Assembly (NCBI GenBank): GCA_963837815.1
Contig: CAWIOS010000009.1
Coordinates: 372,001 to 436,000, forward strand
Direction of reading: 5' to 3'
Source: Fen-1273 sp963837815
Lineage (GTDB): Bacteria > Bacteroidota > Ignavibacteria > UBA10030 > UBA6906
DNA: 64,000 nucleotides
Shown here piece by piece: positions 52,106-61,729 of the stretch. A program made the position numbers and the translations under genes. Every line of letters begins with the position of its first letter. Position 1 is the stretch's first letter. The notes beneath the pieces were generated by a model, which ran no database searches, was not told where the DNA came from, and saw only the letters and a program-made list of their open reading frames with translations.

Positions 52106-53482
52106 TTGCCATCAACCGCCGAAAAACTCTCTGTCAAAGAAAAGGTCGGGTACGCGCTGGGGGATACGGCTGCGAACCTGATCTTCCAGACGATGGTGAT
52201 GTTCCAGCTCGCGTTCTACACCGACACGTTCGGGATCACCGCGGCGGCCGCGGGGACCCTCCTCGTCGTGGTGCGCGTGTGGGACGCGATATTCGACCCG
52301 GTGATGGGGGTGGTCGCCGACAGGACGAAAACACGGTGGGGGAAGTTCCGGCCGTGGATTCTCTGGACCGCCGTCCCCTTCGGCGTGATGGGGTTTCTGG
52401 CGTTCGTGACCCCGGATCTCACGAGCGGCGGCAAGCTCGTCTACGCCTACTGCACGTACATCGTGCTCATGATGGTCTACTCGGCAAACAACCTTCCCTA
52501 CTCCGCGCTGAGCGGCGTCATCACGGGCGACCTGGGAGAGCGGACCAGCCTCTCGTCATACAGGTTCGTCTTTGCGATGCTGGCGCAGCTCATCATACAG
52601 GGGCTCGCGCTCCCGATGGTGAGCTACTTCGGCGCGGGGTCGAGCGCGCGCGGGTACCAGTTCACGATGGGGATATTCTCCACGCTGGCCGTCCTTCTCT
52701 TCTTCATCACGTTCTCCACGACCCGGGAACGGATACAGCCCGATCCCGCGCAGAAAGCATCGATCAGGGAACATTACGGCGACCTGATGAAGAACGGGCC
52801 GTGGATCGCCATGTTCTTCCTGACGCTCATCCTCTTTATAACGCTCGCGATGCGCGGGAGCGTCGTGTTCTATTATTTCCGGTATTACGTGCAGGCGGAG
52901 AATTACGAGCGGCTCTTCAGCCTCTTCAATGTCCTGGGAACGAGCGCGACGATCGCCGGCATTTTCTTCTCAAAGGGGCTCGCGATGAAGTTCGGGAAGC
53001 GGAACGTCTTCATCGGCGGGCTCGCGGGAACGACGCTCTTCACGGCCCTGTTCATCGCCATCCCCGCGTCCGCCGTCGCATGGATGTTCGCCGCCGAGAT
53101 GCTCAGGCAGTTTGTCTATGGATTCACGATCCCGCTCCTCTGGGCGATGATGGCGGACGTTGCGGACTACTCGGAATGGAAGAACAGGCGCCGGGCGACC
53201 GGGATCATATTCTCCGCGATCGTCTTCGCGCTGAAAGCGGGACTGGGGTTCGGGGGGGCTCTCACCGGGTACATGCTTTCCCTCTACGGGTATGTCCCCA
53301 ACGCGGTGCAGAGCGCCTCCGCCCTCAACGGCATCGTCATGACGATGAGCATATTCCCGGCTGTCACGTTCGGCCTCTGCGTCGTCTGCCTCTTCTTTTA
53401 CGGCATCGACAGGGAGGCGGAGGTCCGGATCACCGGCGAGCTGACGGAACGGCGCAAAGGGTTTGCAATGCAGAATTCGTGA
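52106..53482 (+). CDS. GPH-family sugar:cation symporter (MFS)
   Basis: A 458-residue membrane transporter with about 12 hydrophobic helices. It matches the glycoside-pentoside-hexuronide:cation symporter family: KVGYALGDTAANLIFQ at the N-terminus, VRVWDAIFDPVMGVVADRTK, then TRWGKFRPWILWTAVPFG, the family signature, and YSEWKNRRRATGIIFSAI in the C-terminal half. It starts at TTG 52106, with GGAG upstream. XynB/XynP-like proteins of this family import xylosides together with Na+ or H+, fitting the GH3 gene just before it. The inner-membrane location is certain; the substrate is inferred. Confidence 0.88.
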   Translation: MPSTAEKLSVKEKVGYALGDTAANLIFQTMVMFQLAFYTDTFGITAAAAGTLLVVVRVWDAIFDPVMGVVADRTKTRWGKFRPWILWTAVPFGVMGFLAFVTPDLTSGGKLVYAYCTYIVLMMVYSANNLPYSALSGVITGDLGERTSLSSYRFVFAMLAQLIIQGLALPMVSYFGAGSSARGYQFTMGIFSTLAVLLFFITFSTTRERIQPDPAQKASIREHYGDLMKNGPWIAMFFLTLILFITLAMRGSVVFYYFRYYVQAENYERLFSLFNVLGTSATIAGIFFSKGLAMKFGKRNVFIGGLAGTTLFTALFIAIPASAVAWMFAAEMLRQFVYGFTIPLLWAMMADVADYSEWKNRRRATGIIFSAIVFALKAGLGFGGALTGYMLSLYGYVPNAVQSASALNGIVMTMSIFPAVTFGLCVVCLFFYGIDREAEVRITGELTERRKGFAMQNS

Positions 53483-53519
53483 GTGCGTGACAACCGCAGT
53501 ACATCAGACGGAGGTAGCT

Positions 53520-56500
53520 ATGTCTCCTGGATACAACGGAAAAAAGCTCATGTGCGCGCTGGCATTTCTCTCCATGTCACTCCTGCAGGCGTCCTTTGCG
53601 CAGGGGGTGGGAACGATAAAGGGGGTCGTGTTCGACAAGACGTCGAAAGACAGGCTCCCCGGCGCGAACATCGTCGTCAAGGGGACCAGCGTCGGGACGA
53701 CGACGAATCTCAACGGCGAGTATGTCATCCGCAATGCCCCGACGGGCTCGCAGACGGTCCTTGTCTCATACATCGGGTACACATCGATCAGCGTCGTCGT
53801 CAATATCCCGGACGGGGTCAATGTCAACCAGGACTTCGCGCTTGCGCCCACGACGATACAGGGAGCGGAAGTCGTCGTGACGGGACAGGCCCAGGGGCAG
53901 CTGCAGGCGATCAACCAGCAGCTTGCCTCGGACAAAATCGCGAGCATCGTATCGGAGGCGAAGATACAGGAGCTGCCGGATTTCAACGCCGCGCAGGCAA
54001 TCTCCCGCCTCCCGGGGGTCTCGACCATCGAGAGTTCGGGGGAAGCCAGCAAGGTCGTCATCCGCGGCCTGGCGCCGCAGTTCAACGAAGTCGCCGTCAG
54101 CGGGATCCCGCTCGCCTCGACCGGGAACACAGAGATCGGCACCGCGTCCCAGGGGGGGACCTCCGGAGCGGTCAGCCAGGACCGGAGCGTTGATCTGACG
54201 ATGGTGACCCCGTACATGATCAAGTCAATCGAAGTGTACAAGACGCTCACGCCCGACATGAACGCAAACGCGGTGGGAGGGTATGTCAACATGGAACTGC
54301 GGGAGGCTCCCTCCGGGACGCGCGGTGACCTCCTGTGGCAGTCGGGATACACGAGCAAGAGCAATACGTACGGTAACTACAGGGGAGTGGCGTCGGGCAG
54401 CACGCGGTTGTTCGACGATCACCTCGGCGTGTACGTCCTGGGGAACCTGGAACAGTACGACCGCAATTCGGACAACATGTCCGGCCAGTACACGCTGACC
54501 GCGGACACGATCGGGCCGAACGGGTACGATCCCGTCAAAGTGACGACGGTCGGACTCAACCGGCACCTCGAGACGCGGAAGCGCTACGGTGGGAACGCGA
54601 TCATCGATTACCAGCTTCCGGCCGGCTCCATCCGTTCGATAAACATGGTAAGCCGCCTGACGTCCGACTACACCGATTACGACGAGAACTATGATTATCT
54701 GAACCACAATCTCGGGTTCACGTACAGGACGGGAACGAACAAGACCGACCTGGCGGTCAACACGCTGGAGTTCACGAACGACTTCGGCCCCATGTCCGCC
54801 GAGTTGAAGGTCGCGAACACGTACTCGCGAAACTACCAGCCCAATTCCCCCTTTTACCAGTTTCAGCAGACAGGCACTGTCGGGGTCGGCGGCGTCCCTG
54901 ACAACACCATCCCGCAGCAGCTTCTGGGGACCGTCGCGTATGCGGGCCCCGGCCAGACATACCTGAATTCCGTCACGCTCTTCAGCGCCGACTACAAGGA
55001 GAACGACCAGGTGTACAGGGCCGACTTCAAGGTTCCGCTGACCTTCGAGTCGTCTGCCTCCGGGTTCATCAAATTCGGGGGTGACTTCCGGTACAACCTC
55101 CACAACAACACGCAGGCGACCCCGTATGCAGCGATAGACCAGACGTCTCCCATACAGCAGCGCATGGTAGATTCCCTGCTTGCCCGGTTCCCGGTTGCAC
55201 TCTCGGGGGCCACGGGACGCTTCAGCGCGACAAATTTTACGTCGACCGACCAGAAGCTGTTCAGTAGTTTTCTGGACAACAAGTTCGGAAGCATGCTCTG
55301 GGTGCCGGATCCGACCGTGCTGAACCAGATGACGCAATACATCGCGGGGAACCCTGCATTCAGCGGCACAAACGTCGGCGGTTGGTTCGACGGGCCGTAC
55401 CAGCACCTGCCGAACGATTATAAATACATTGAAAAGTACTACGCGGCCTATGCGATGGCGGAGATGGATTTCGGGCCCGATATAAAGGTCGTGGGCGGCG
55501 CCCGGTTCGAAGAAGACAGGTCGCTCTACGCGGCCTTCAATCTCGTCGATGGCCGCGATCCCCGGACACAGACATGGATACCGGTCACCGTGTATCCGGA
55601 AAACCACTACTGGCTCCCCATGGCACAGGCCAAATACACGGTGAACGACTGGGCCGATGTGCGCTATGCGTACACGCAGACGCTGGCACGCCCGGATTAC
55701 ACGCAGCTTTCCCCCCATTTCGTCATGGATTATACGAACACAAACGTGTGGGCGGGGAATCCGAATCTCGTGCCGGGGCAGGCGTACAATCACGATCTGA
55801 TCTTCACAATCCACAGCAACGAGGTCGGCCTCCTCTCCCTGGGCGGATTCTACAAGACAATATCCCATTTCACCTACTACACGCAGTACAAGCTCCATAC
55901 GTCGGCTCTCCCCGGCCTTGACTCCGTCGGCTCGTTCACCCCCGCGCCGAAAAACGGGGCGACACTTTACACGTACATCAACAGCCCGTACGACGCGTAC
56001 GTCAAGGGGCTCGAGATCGATTTCCAGACACGATTCTGGTACCTGCCTGCGCCGCTGGACGGCATCGTGTTCGGCATCAACTACACGCACATCTGGTCCA
56101 AGGCGACATACCCGTGGAGGGATGACCGGACCTACTTCATCATCGGGCCGCCGCGCAAGACCTATTCGCTCGTCGTGGACAGCACGTGGACGGGTCGTCT
56201 GATCAACCAGCCCGACGACATCCTCAATGCGTACGTCGGGTATGATTACGGGGGGTTCTCCGCCCGGTTGTCGTTCCTCTTCCAGGGGAACTCTGTGAGC
56301 AGCGTCCTCGCGTTCCCGGAACAGGGCGGGTACACGAACGACTACTTCCGGATCGACGCGGCCGCCAGGCAGAAACTCCCGTGGGCGAACCTCGAGCTGT
56401 ACCTGGACGCCACGAATCTGAACTCGCGGATCAACAGCGCCGCACAGCAGTCGATCGGCGGCTTCACCCAGCAGTTGAACTACGGACTCACCGCCGATCT

Positions 56501-56522
56501 CGGAATCAGATTTACGATGTAG
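53520..56522 (+). CDS. TonB-dependent outer membrane receptor (SusC-like, no SusD)
   Basis: A 1000-residue receptor; the ATG at 53520 follows ACGGAGGTAGCT, an ideal ribosome site. It has a signal peptide (residues about 1-27), a carboxypeptidase-regulatory-like domain (GVVFDKTSKDRLPGANIVVK, then TTNLNGEYVIRNAP), a plug domain (AQAISRLPGVSTIESSGEAS and VVIRGLAPQFNEVAVSG) and a large barrel ending LGIRFTM. Such receptors import carbohydrates across the outer membrane with TonB energy. In Bacteroidales SusC the partner SusD follows; here the next gene is a beta-helix exported protein, so no SusD is seen. It is placed to bring in xylan or pectin oligosaccharides. Confidence 0.9.
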   Translation: MSPGYNGKKLMCALAFLSMSLLQASFAQGVGTIKGVVFDKTSKDRLPGANIVVKGTSVGTTTNLNGEYVIRNAPTGSQTVLVSYIGYTSISVVVNIPDGVNVNQDFALAPTTIQGAEVVVTGQAQGQLQAINQQLASDKIASIVSEAKIQELPDFNAAQAISRLPGVSTIESSGEASKVVIRGLAPQFNEVAVSGIPLASTGNTEIGTASQGGTSGAVSQDRSVDLTMVTPYMIKSIEVYKTLTPDMNANAVGGYVNMELREAPSGTRGDLLWQSGYTSKSNTYGNYRGVASGSTRLFDDHLGVYVLGNLEQYDRNSDNMSGQYTLTADTIGPNGYDPVKVTTVGLNRHLETRKRYGGNAIIDYQLPAGSIRSINMVSRLTSDYTDYDENYDYLNHNLGFTYRTGTNKTDLAVNTLEFTNDFGPMSAELKVANTYSRNYQPNSPFYQFQQTGTVGVGGVPDNTIPQQLLGTVAYAGPGQTYLNSVTLFSADYKENDQVYRADFKVPLTFESSASGFIKFGGDFRYNLHNNTQATPYAAIDQTSPIQQRMVDSLLARFPVALSGATGRFSATNFTSTDQKLFSSFLDNKFGSMLWVPDPTVLNQMTQYIAGNPAFSGTNVGGWFDGPYQHLPNDYKYIEKYYAAYAMAEMDFGPDIKVVGGARFEEDRSLYAAFNLVDGRDPRTQTWIPVTVYPENHYWLPMAQAKYTVNDWADVRYAYTQTLARPDYTQLSPHFVMDYTNTNVWAGNPNLVPGQAYNHDLIFTIHSNEVGLLSLGGFYKTISHFTYYTQYKLHTSALPGLDSVGSFTPAPKNGATLYTYINSPYDAYVKGLEIDFQTRFWYLPAPLDGIVFGINYTHIWSKATYPWRDDRTYFIIGPPRKTYSLVVDSTWTGRLINQPDDILNAYVGYDYGGFSARLSFLFQGNSVSSVLAFPEQGGYTNDYFRIDAAARQKLPWANLELYLDATNLNSRINSAAQQSIGGFTQQLNYGLTADLGIRFTM

Positions 56523-56578
56523 AATGTCGGGATATGAACGTGTGCACTGGACTGCAAAACCAAACAAAGGAGGCAGGT

Positions 56579-58336
56579 ATGAAGAATCTTTTCTGCGGAG
56601 TTCTGTTCATCGCGCTGCTGGTGCCCGGGTCGCTCCTGGCAGCGGTGGACACTGTCAACGTCCCGAGCGACTTCGGTGTGGGGGAGGGGAGCCTCAACGC
56701 GGCCGTCTCCACCGCCATCACCGCCGGCACGCTTTCAACGACGGTATTCAAACTTGCGCAATACGGTGAATACATACTGAACGCAACGATCACGGTCCCG
56801 GCGGGGCAGCACCTGACGATCGTCGGGCCTCCGGGGGGCTCAGATCAGACGACTTCGCCCGCGATGATCGTGTGGACGGCAAGCAGCGCTCCGAACAAGA
56901 ACTTCAACTTCGACTGCTATGGCGACATCACGCTGAAGAACGTCTGGCTGGAGTACGCGGATGTGAGCGCCACGCAGGTGACGTCGAGCCTGGAAATGGA
57001 GGATGACCCGAACGCCGATGCGAGCGGCAAAGGAGAGGTGGGGGTGTTTGACGGCGTCATATTCGACTACGCGGCCTGTCCGGCAAATGCCGCGGGTTCG
57101 GTCGGTGTGACGGCGGCCCACTTCAAGGGGACGTTCAGGAACTGCTACTTCCGGAACTGCACCGACACGCACCTGCGCTATTACGGGCGGGCGGTGTCAT
57201 TCCCTTACAACACGACCGGCTGGCATATCGACACGCTCACGTTCGAAAACACGACATTTGCGAACATGGGCTACGTCTACATGCAGGAGGGACAGGAATA
57301 CGGCGACTACGTGTCGTTTAACCACTGCACGTTCCTCAACACAATGGAGTTCACGCTTGAGTCCGGCTGGTGGCACTGGCTGGCGGTGACGAACTGCGTC
57401 TACGTGAACGCCTACATGCTCGGCGACATCCAGTCGCAGAGAGGGACCGCCGCCACGTTCCCGAACGGGGGTGCGATCAACATCGACAGCATATCCACGT
57501 TCGGGTTTACCGTCCCCTTTACGGAGGCTGACCGGCATATCCTCTTTGCGAACAACAGCTACTACATCGAGCCGTGGCTGAGCGGGTACATGGCCGGCGG
57601 GAACACGTACAGCGACACGGCAGGCCCTTCAAACAAGCCCGTCCCGCAGCCGATGATGAGCACAAAGACCCGGGGGTACTTCAACGACCATGTCACGTGG
57701 CCGTATCTCCAGGCTGCCAACCTGCACGATTCCACGAACCCGGGATTCATCCTGGCGCCGACGAATCAGGTGGCGATCGAGCGCTTTCTCCTCTTCAAAT
57801 GGACGACAAACGCCGATACCAACTGGGCATACGACCCGGCGTCCGAAACGACACAGTCGTGGCCGTTGAGTGAGTCTCTCAGCTATACGAACGGGACACT
57901 CAAGACGGCGGGTATGAACGGATACCCGCTCGGCGACCTGTACAACTGGTGGTCGTCCAAATATGCCGCGTGGAACGCCCAGTCGACGTCGGAACACACG
58001 AGGATCACCCAGTGGCAGACGACCGGGAACGATCCGGGGGTGCTCTCCGTGAGCCCGCAGCCCGGCGTTCCGGGGACATTCGCGCTTGCGCAGAACTATC
58101 CGAACCCGTTCAACCCGACGACGCAGATCGAGTACTCCGTCCCGAAGAGCGGCTACGTCTCCCTCACGGTGTACAATCTCCTCGGCGAAAAAGTTGCGAC
58201 CCTCTTTGAAGGTGTTCAGCATCCCGGTACGTTCTCCGTGACGCTGGACGGAAGCCGGCTCGCAAGCGGCGTCTATTTCTACAGGTTGCAGGCGGAAAAC
58301 AACAGTCTCACAAAAAAACTGGTTCTCATGAAGTAA
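56579..58336 (+). CDS. secreted beta-helix-like protein with T9SS sorting domain
   Basis: A 585-residue exported protein; the ATG at 56579 follows AAAGGAGGCAGGT. Signal peptide MKNLFCGVLFIALLVPGSLL. The centre (about 60-400) has repeated short strands (TFENTTFANMGYVYMQEGQE, NHCTFLNTMEF, AVTNCVYVNAYML) typical of right-handed parallel beta-helix proteins such as pectate lyases or related carbohydrate-active or binding proteins. The last about 75 residues are a Por secretion sorting domain: FALAQNYPNPFNP, then SGYVSLTVYNLLGEKVATL and LASGVYFYRL, ending KKLVLMK. So it leaves the cell by type IX secretion. Catalytic activity is not evident. It lies 57 bases after the TonB receptor. Confidence 0.75.
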   Translation: MKNLFCGVLFIALLVPGSLLAAVDTVNVPSDFGVGEGSLNAAVSTAITAGTLSTTVFKLAQYGEYILNATITVPAGQHLTIVGPPGGSDQTTSPAMIVWTASSAPNKNFNFDCYGDITLKNVWLEYADVSATQVTSSLEMEDDPNADASGKGEVGVFDGVIFDYAACPANAAGSVGVTAAHFKGTFRNCYFRNCTDTHLRYYGRAVSFPYNTTGWHIDTLTFENTTFANMGYVYMQEGQEYGDYVSFNHCTFLNTMEFTLESGWWHWLAVTNCVYVNAYMLGDIQSQRGTAATFPNGGAINIDSISTFGFTVPFTEADRHILFANNSYYIEPWLSGYMAGGNTYSDTAGPSNKPVPQPMMSTKTRGYFNDHVTWPYLQAANLHDSTNPGFILAPTNQVAIERFLLFKWTTNADTNWAYDPASETTQSWPLSESLSYTNGTLKTAGMNGYPLGDLYNWWSSKYAAWNAQSTSEHTRITQWQTTGNDPGVLSVSPQPGVPGTFALAQNYPNPFNPTTQIEYSVPKSGYVSLTVYNLLGEKVATLFEGVQHPGTFSVTLDGSRLASGVYFYRLQAENNSLTKKLVLMK

Positions 58337-58492
58337 TTCATTGTGTCGATGGAAGGAGGTGATAGGTCGCCCGGGATGATCCAGCGTCAAGCGTCATGGA
58401 TCTGCAACGTCGGATTCGAGCGGTAGAGTCGCACTCTCTCCGTCATTCATGTGTCTCGTCATACGCCTACACAAACTAAATCTGGAGGACTC

Positions 58493-61400
58493 ATGAAACG
58501 TTTTCTAGGATTGGTATCAGCGGGGGCGCTCTTCATCCTGCTGGGGACGTTCGTGTCCCGTGCGCAGGAGGTCACCTATTCTGCCGGTCCCGGCACGGGA
58601 GCACAGAACCTGCAGGGCCTGGGCTTTTCCTGGGCTGATGTCAACAAGGACGGGTATCTCGATCTGTTCATCGAGCCCGATAACCTCATATTCAATCGCA
58701 TCGGCTCCTTTTCACGGGCCGTCAGCAGCGGTGTCGTGTACAATGCGGCCACTGTCGGCACGACATTCGCGGACTTTAACGGTGACGGGTATCCCGATGT
58801 GCTCGTGACGCAGGGGGCGACCCCTCCGTTGTTGTACCAGGACAGCGCCGGGACCGGTTTCATAAACGTCACTGCGACGTCAGGAGCCCTTGCTACGATC
58901 ACGTCCGGCTCCACCGGCCAGATGTACGGGGTTGCTGCGGCGGATTATGACAGGGACGGATATCTTGACGTCGCGTGGGCGGGTGCGGCAAACCAGGCCG
59001 GCGGGGATGCCAACACCGGAGGCGGGCCGGATGGGAAATTGCGGCTGCTAAAAGGCGGAGCTGCGGGATTTACGAACGTGGGGACGACTTCCAGCTCGCC
59101 GGTGATTGATACGACGAAGTTCTTTGAAAGCTGGAATCCGGCGTTCGTGGACGTCAACAACGACGGTTACCCGGACCTGTTCCTGCCGAGTTTCCGGAAT
59201 GGCATCAACAAAGGCGTCAGCAGAACAGTGCTGTATCTCAATGACGGAAACGGGCACTTCATTCTGCCTCCCTCCGGGACAGGGCCGGCGGACACGGGAC
59301 TCGTCGTCGATGACACCGTGCGCCACTACTCGGCCATTGCGTCCGCCTGGGCGGATTTCGACAACGACGGTATTATGGACGTCGCCCTCTCCGGGCTCGC
59401 CAACGACAGCGTCAGCATCAAAGGGATCGGGAAGGTGCCGTCGAATTTCCGCCTTCTCAAGGGAAAAGGGGACGGCACGTTCACGGACGTGACTGTGGCG
59501 TCGGGCATCACCTACAATTCGTCGACGCGCGGCCTGTCCTGGGGCGACTACAATAACGACGGGTACATTGATCTGCTCCAGGGCGGGGGATTTGCTCCCC
59601 CCATCGTGTGGAGAAACAACGGCAACGGGACGTTTACGAACGTCTCCTCGCTCATCGGTATCCCCTCGGCGAACTTCAATTCGCGTTCATGCGCGTTCAT
59701 CGATTACGATAACGATGGCTTCATGGATATTTATGCGGCGGCGGGAGGCGGGGACGGCCTGCTTCACAACAGCGGCAATCTCAACAACTGGATTGCATTC
59801 AGGCCGCAGGGAGCAGGACACAATATGATGGCGATCGGTGCCCGGTTCACTGTCTACACAGGAACGAAAAAGCAGATCCGGAACATAGAAGCCGGCGGCT
59901 CGGGCGGTGCGACGAGCGGCAACAATGTGGCGAACTTCGGCATCGGGACCACCGCGGCCGTTGACAGCGTTACGGTGCAGTGGCCCGACGGACCAAAGCA
60001 GACGTTTGTCGGCCTTGCCATCAACAGGTACTGGACCATCAAGGAAGGCTCGGTCATCCCCTCGGCGCCGGTCCTTGCTTCCCCTGCAAACGCAGCGACC
60101 AACGTTGCATCGACCGTGACGCTGATCTGGAACCCGGGCGCGGGAGCAACGGGATACCATGTCCAGGTCTCTCTTGACCAGACGTTTGCGGACCCGAAGA
60201 TGATGGCGGTGGATGATGCGACGGTGACGGATACGACCAGAGTTGCCCGGCTCGGGCTCGGCTCCACGTACTACTGGCGCGTTGCGGCGATGAACGGCGG
60301 ATTTGCGAGCGCGTATACGGCCGTGAATTCATTCTCGACCGTCGCGACAGCCGCCAGCATTGTGCCGACGCTCATTGCCCCGGTGAACGGTGCGCAGAAC
60401 CAGGCGGGGAACCTGAAACTCGTCGTCGGGAAGACGTCGGATGCCGCCCAGTTCAACTGGCAGATCTCGACCCTCCCCTCGTTCAACGGGTTCTCCGTGA
60501 ACGACTCGACAGTGGATACGACACAGACGGTGCCGCTCGTGCCCGGCAGGACGTACTACTGGAGGGTGAGGGGCGTCAACAGCCTCGGCGCCTCTGCATT
60601 CTCGGTTGTCGATACGTTCGCGGTGATGGCCGCCCCCGCGATCCCCGCGCTCCTCACACCGGCGAACAATGCGGTGAACGTGCGCTCGGATACGCTGGTG
60701 CTCGTGTGGCATCTGGCGTCGCTTGCGAGCTCGTACGTCGTCGAGGTTGCACGCGTCGGTTCGACTGTCGATTACACGGTGACGGATACCACGCTCAAGC
60801 TCCTGGGTCTCCAGAAGCTGACAAACTACACGTGGAAGGTCCAGTCGGTGAATATCGGCGGTTCAAGCCTCTTCAGCGGATTGAACACGTTCACGACGAT
60901 CGTCGCAGCCCCCGCGGCACCGGCGCTCGTGCTTCCCGCGGCGAACGCGCAGTCCGTGAACCGGCTTGCGAAATTCGTCTGGAATTCCTCGGTGAATGCG
61001 ACGAAGTACCATCTGCAGGTCGCGAAGGACAACGCATTTGCCAGCATTGTCCAGGATACCGTCATCGGATTCGACACCACGGTGACGTTGTCGAAACCGC
61101 TGAATTCTGACTCTCTGTTCTACTGGAGGGTGAGCGGGCTTGACATCGGCGGCGAAGGATCCTTCTCCGCGGCGAGGGCGTTCACATGCGGCGAGGTGCT
61201 CTCGATCGAGCAGACGCAGCCGGCGACGCCGGTTGTGTATGCGCTCCATCAGAACTATCCGAATCCGTTCAACCCGTCGACGACGATAAGCTACGATATC
61301 CCGAAGTCGTCGTACGTCAGCCTCAAGATCTTCGATGTTCTGGGGCGGGTTGTCGCGTCGCTTGTTGACGGCGTGCAGGCTCCGAGCGCGTACAGGATAG

Positions 61401-61513
61401 AGTGGAACGCCAATAACGTGAGCACCGGCGTCTACTTCCTGCGCATTCAGGCGAGAGCCGTGGATGGCACGGGGAATTTCAGTACGGTACGTAAGCTGTT
61501 GCTCATGAAGTAA
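58493..61513 (+). CDS. VCBS/FG-GAP repeat protein with ASPIC/UnbV domain and T9SS sorting domain
   Basis: A 1006-residue exported protein; TCTGGAGGACTC precedes the ATG at 58493, and the signal peptide is at the N-terminus (MKRFLGLVSAGALFILLGTF). Residues to about 440 hold FG-GAP/VCBS repeats with calcium-loop motifs (DVNKDGYLDLF, DVNNDGYPDLFL, DYNNDGYIDLL), a seven-bladed propeller. Then comes an ASPIC/UnbV domain (GIGTTAAVDSVTVQWPDG), four fibronectin-type-III-like domains (each starting near PxxxPALxxPxN), and a Por sorting domain (ALHQNYPNPFNPSTTISYDI to the terminal LLLMK). It probably binds or presents carbohydrates outside the cell. It shares the exported-protein group with the beta-helix gene and GH10. 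Confidence 0.82.
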   Translation: MKRFLGLVSAGALFILLGTFVSRAQEVTYSAGPGTGAQNLQGLGFSWADVNKDGYLDLFIEPDNLIFNRIGSFSRAVSSGVVYNAATVGTTFADFNGDGYPDVLVTQGATPPLLYQDSAGTGFINVTATSGALATITSGSTGQMYGVAAADYDRDGYLDVAWAGAANQAGGDANTGGGPDGKLRLLKGGAAGFTNVGTTSSSPVIDTTKFFESWNPAFVDVNNDGYPDLFLPSFRNGINKGVSRTVLYLNDGNGHFILPPSGTGPADTGLVVDDTVRHYSAIASAWADFDNDGIMDVALSGLANDSVSIKGIGKVPSNFRLLKGKGDGTFTDVTVASGITYNSSTRGLSWGDYNNDGYIDLLQGGGFAPPIVWRNNGNGTFTNVSSLIGIPSANFNSRSCAFIDYDNDGFMDIYAAAGGGDGLLHNSGNLNNWIAFRPQGAGHNMMAIGARFTVYTGTKKQIRNIEAGGSGGATSGNNVANFGIGTTAAVDSVTVQWPDGPKQTFVGLAINRYWTIKEGSVIPSAPVLASPANAATNVASTVTLIWNPGAGATGYHVQVSLDQTFADPKMMAVDDATVTDTTRVARLGLGSTYYWRVAAMNGGFASAYTAVNSFSTVATAASIVPTLIAPVNGAQNQAGNLKLVVGKTSDAAQFNWQISTLPSFNGFSVNDSTVDTTQTVPLVPGRTYYWRVRGVNSLGASAFSVVDTFAVMAAPAIPALLTPANNAVNVRSDTLVLVWHLASLASSYVVEVARVGSTVDYTVTDTTLKLLGLQKLTNYTWKVQSVNIGGSSLFSGLNTFTTIVAAPAAPALVLPAANAQSVNRLAKFVWNSSVNATKYHLQVAKDNAFASIVQDTVIGFDTTVTLSKPLNSDSLFYWRVSGLDIGGEGSFSAARAFTCGEVLSIEQTQPATPVVYALHQNYPNPFNPSTTISYDIPKSSYVSLKIFDVLGRVVASLVDGVQAPSAYRIEWNANNVSTGVYFLRIQARAVDGTGNFSTVRKLLLMK

Positions 61514-61528
61514 TCGTTTGCCTCCTGT

Positions 61529-61559
61529 GCAGCCCGTCCGGATGTTGCGGGCGGGCTGC
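61529..61559 (+). terminator. hairpin after the VCBS/ASPIC gene
   Basis: GCAGCCCGTCCG (61529-61540) pairs with CGGGCGGGCTGC (61548-61559), 12 base pairs with one G-T pair and a 7-base loop. Only a weak AT stretch (ATCTATTATG) follows, so it may be a terminator or a processing hairpin between the cluster genes. Confidence 0.5.
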
Positions 61560-61729
61560 ATCTATTATGGGGGTGCCCGCAAGACGGCAAGCCGGCGGGT
61601 GTTCCGGACATTGTGGCTGTATTGCGGCCGGCGGTGCGGGCGCCCGTGATCCGGCGTGCACCGGGAACGGGCAGGGCTGTTCCGGGCCGCACATCTCGTG
61701 CAGCGTAGATAACCAATGAAGGGATTGTG

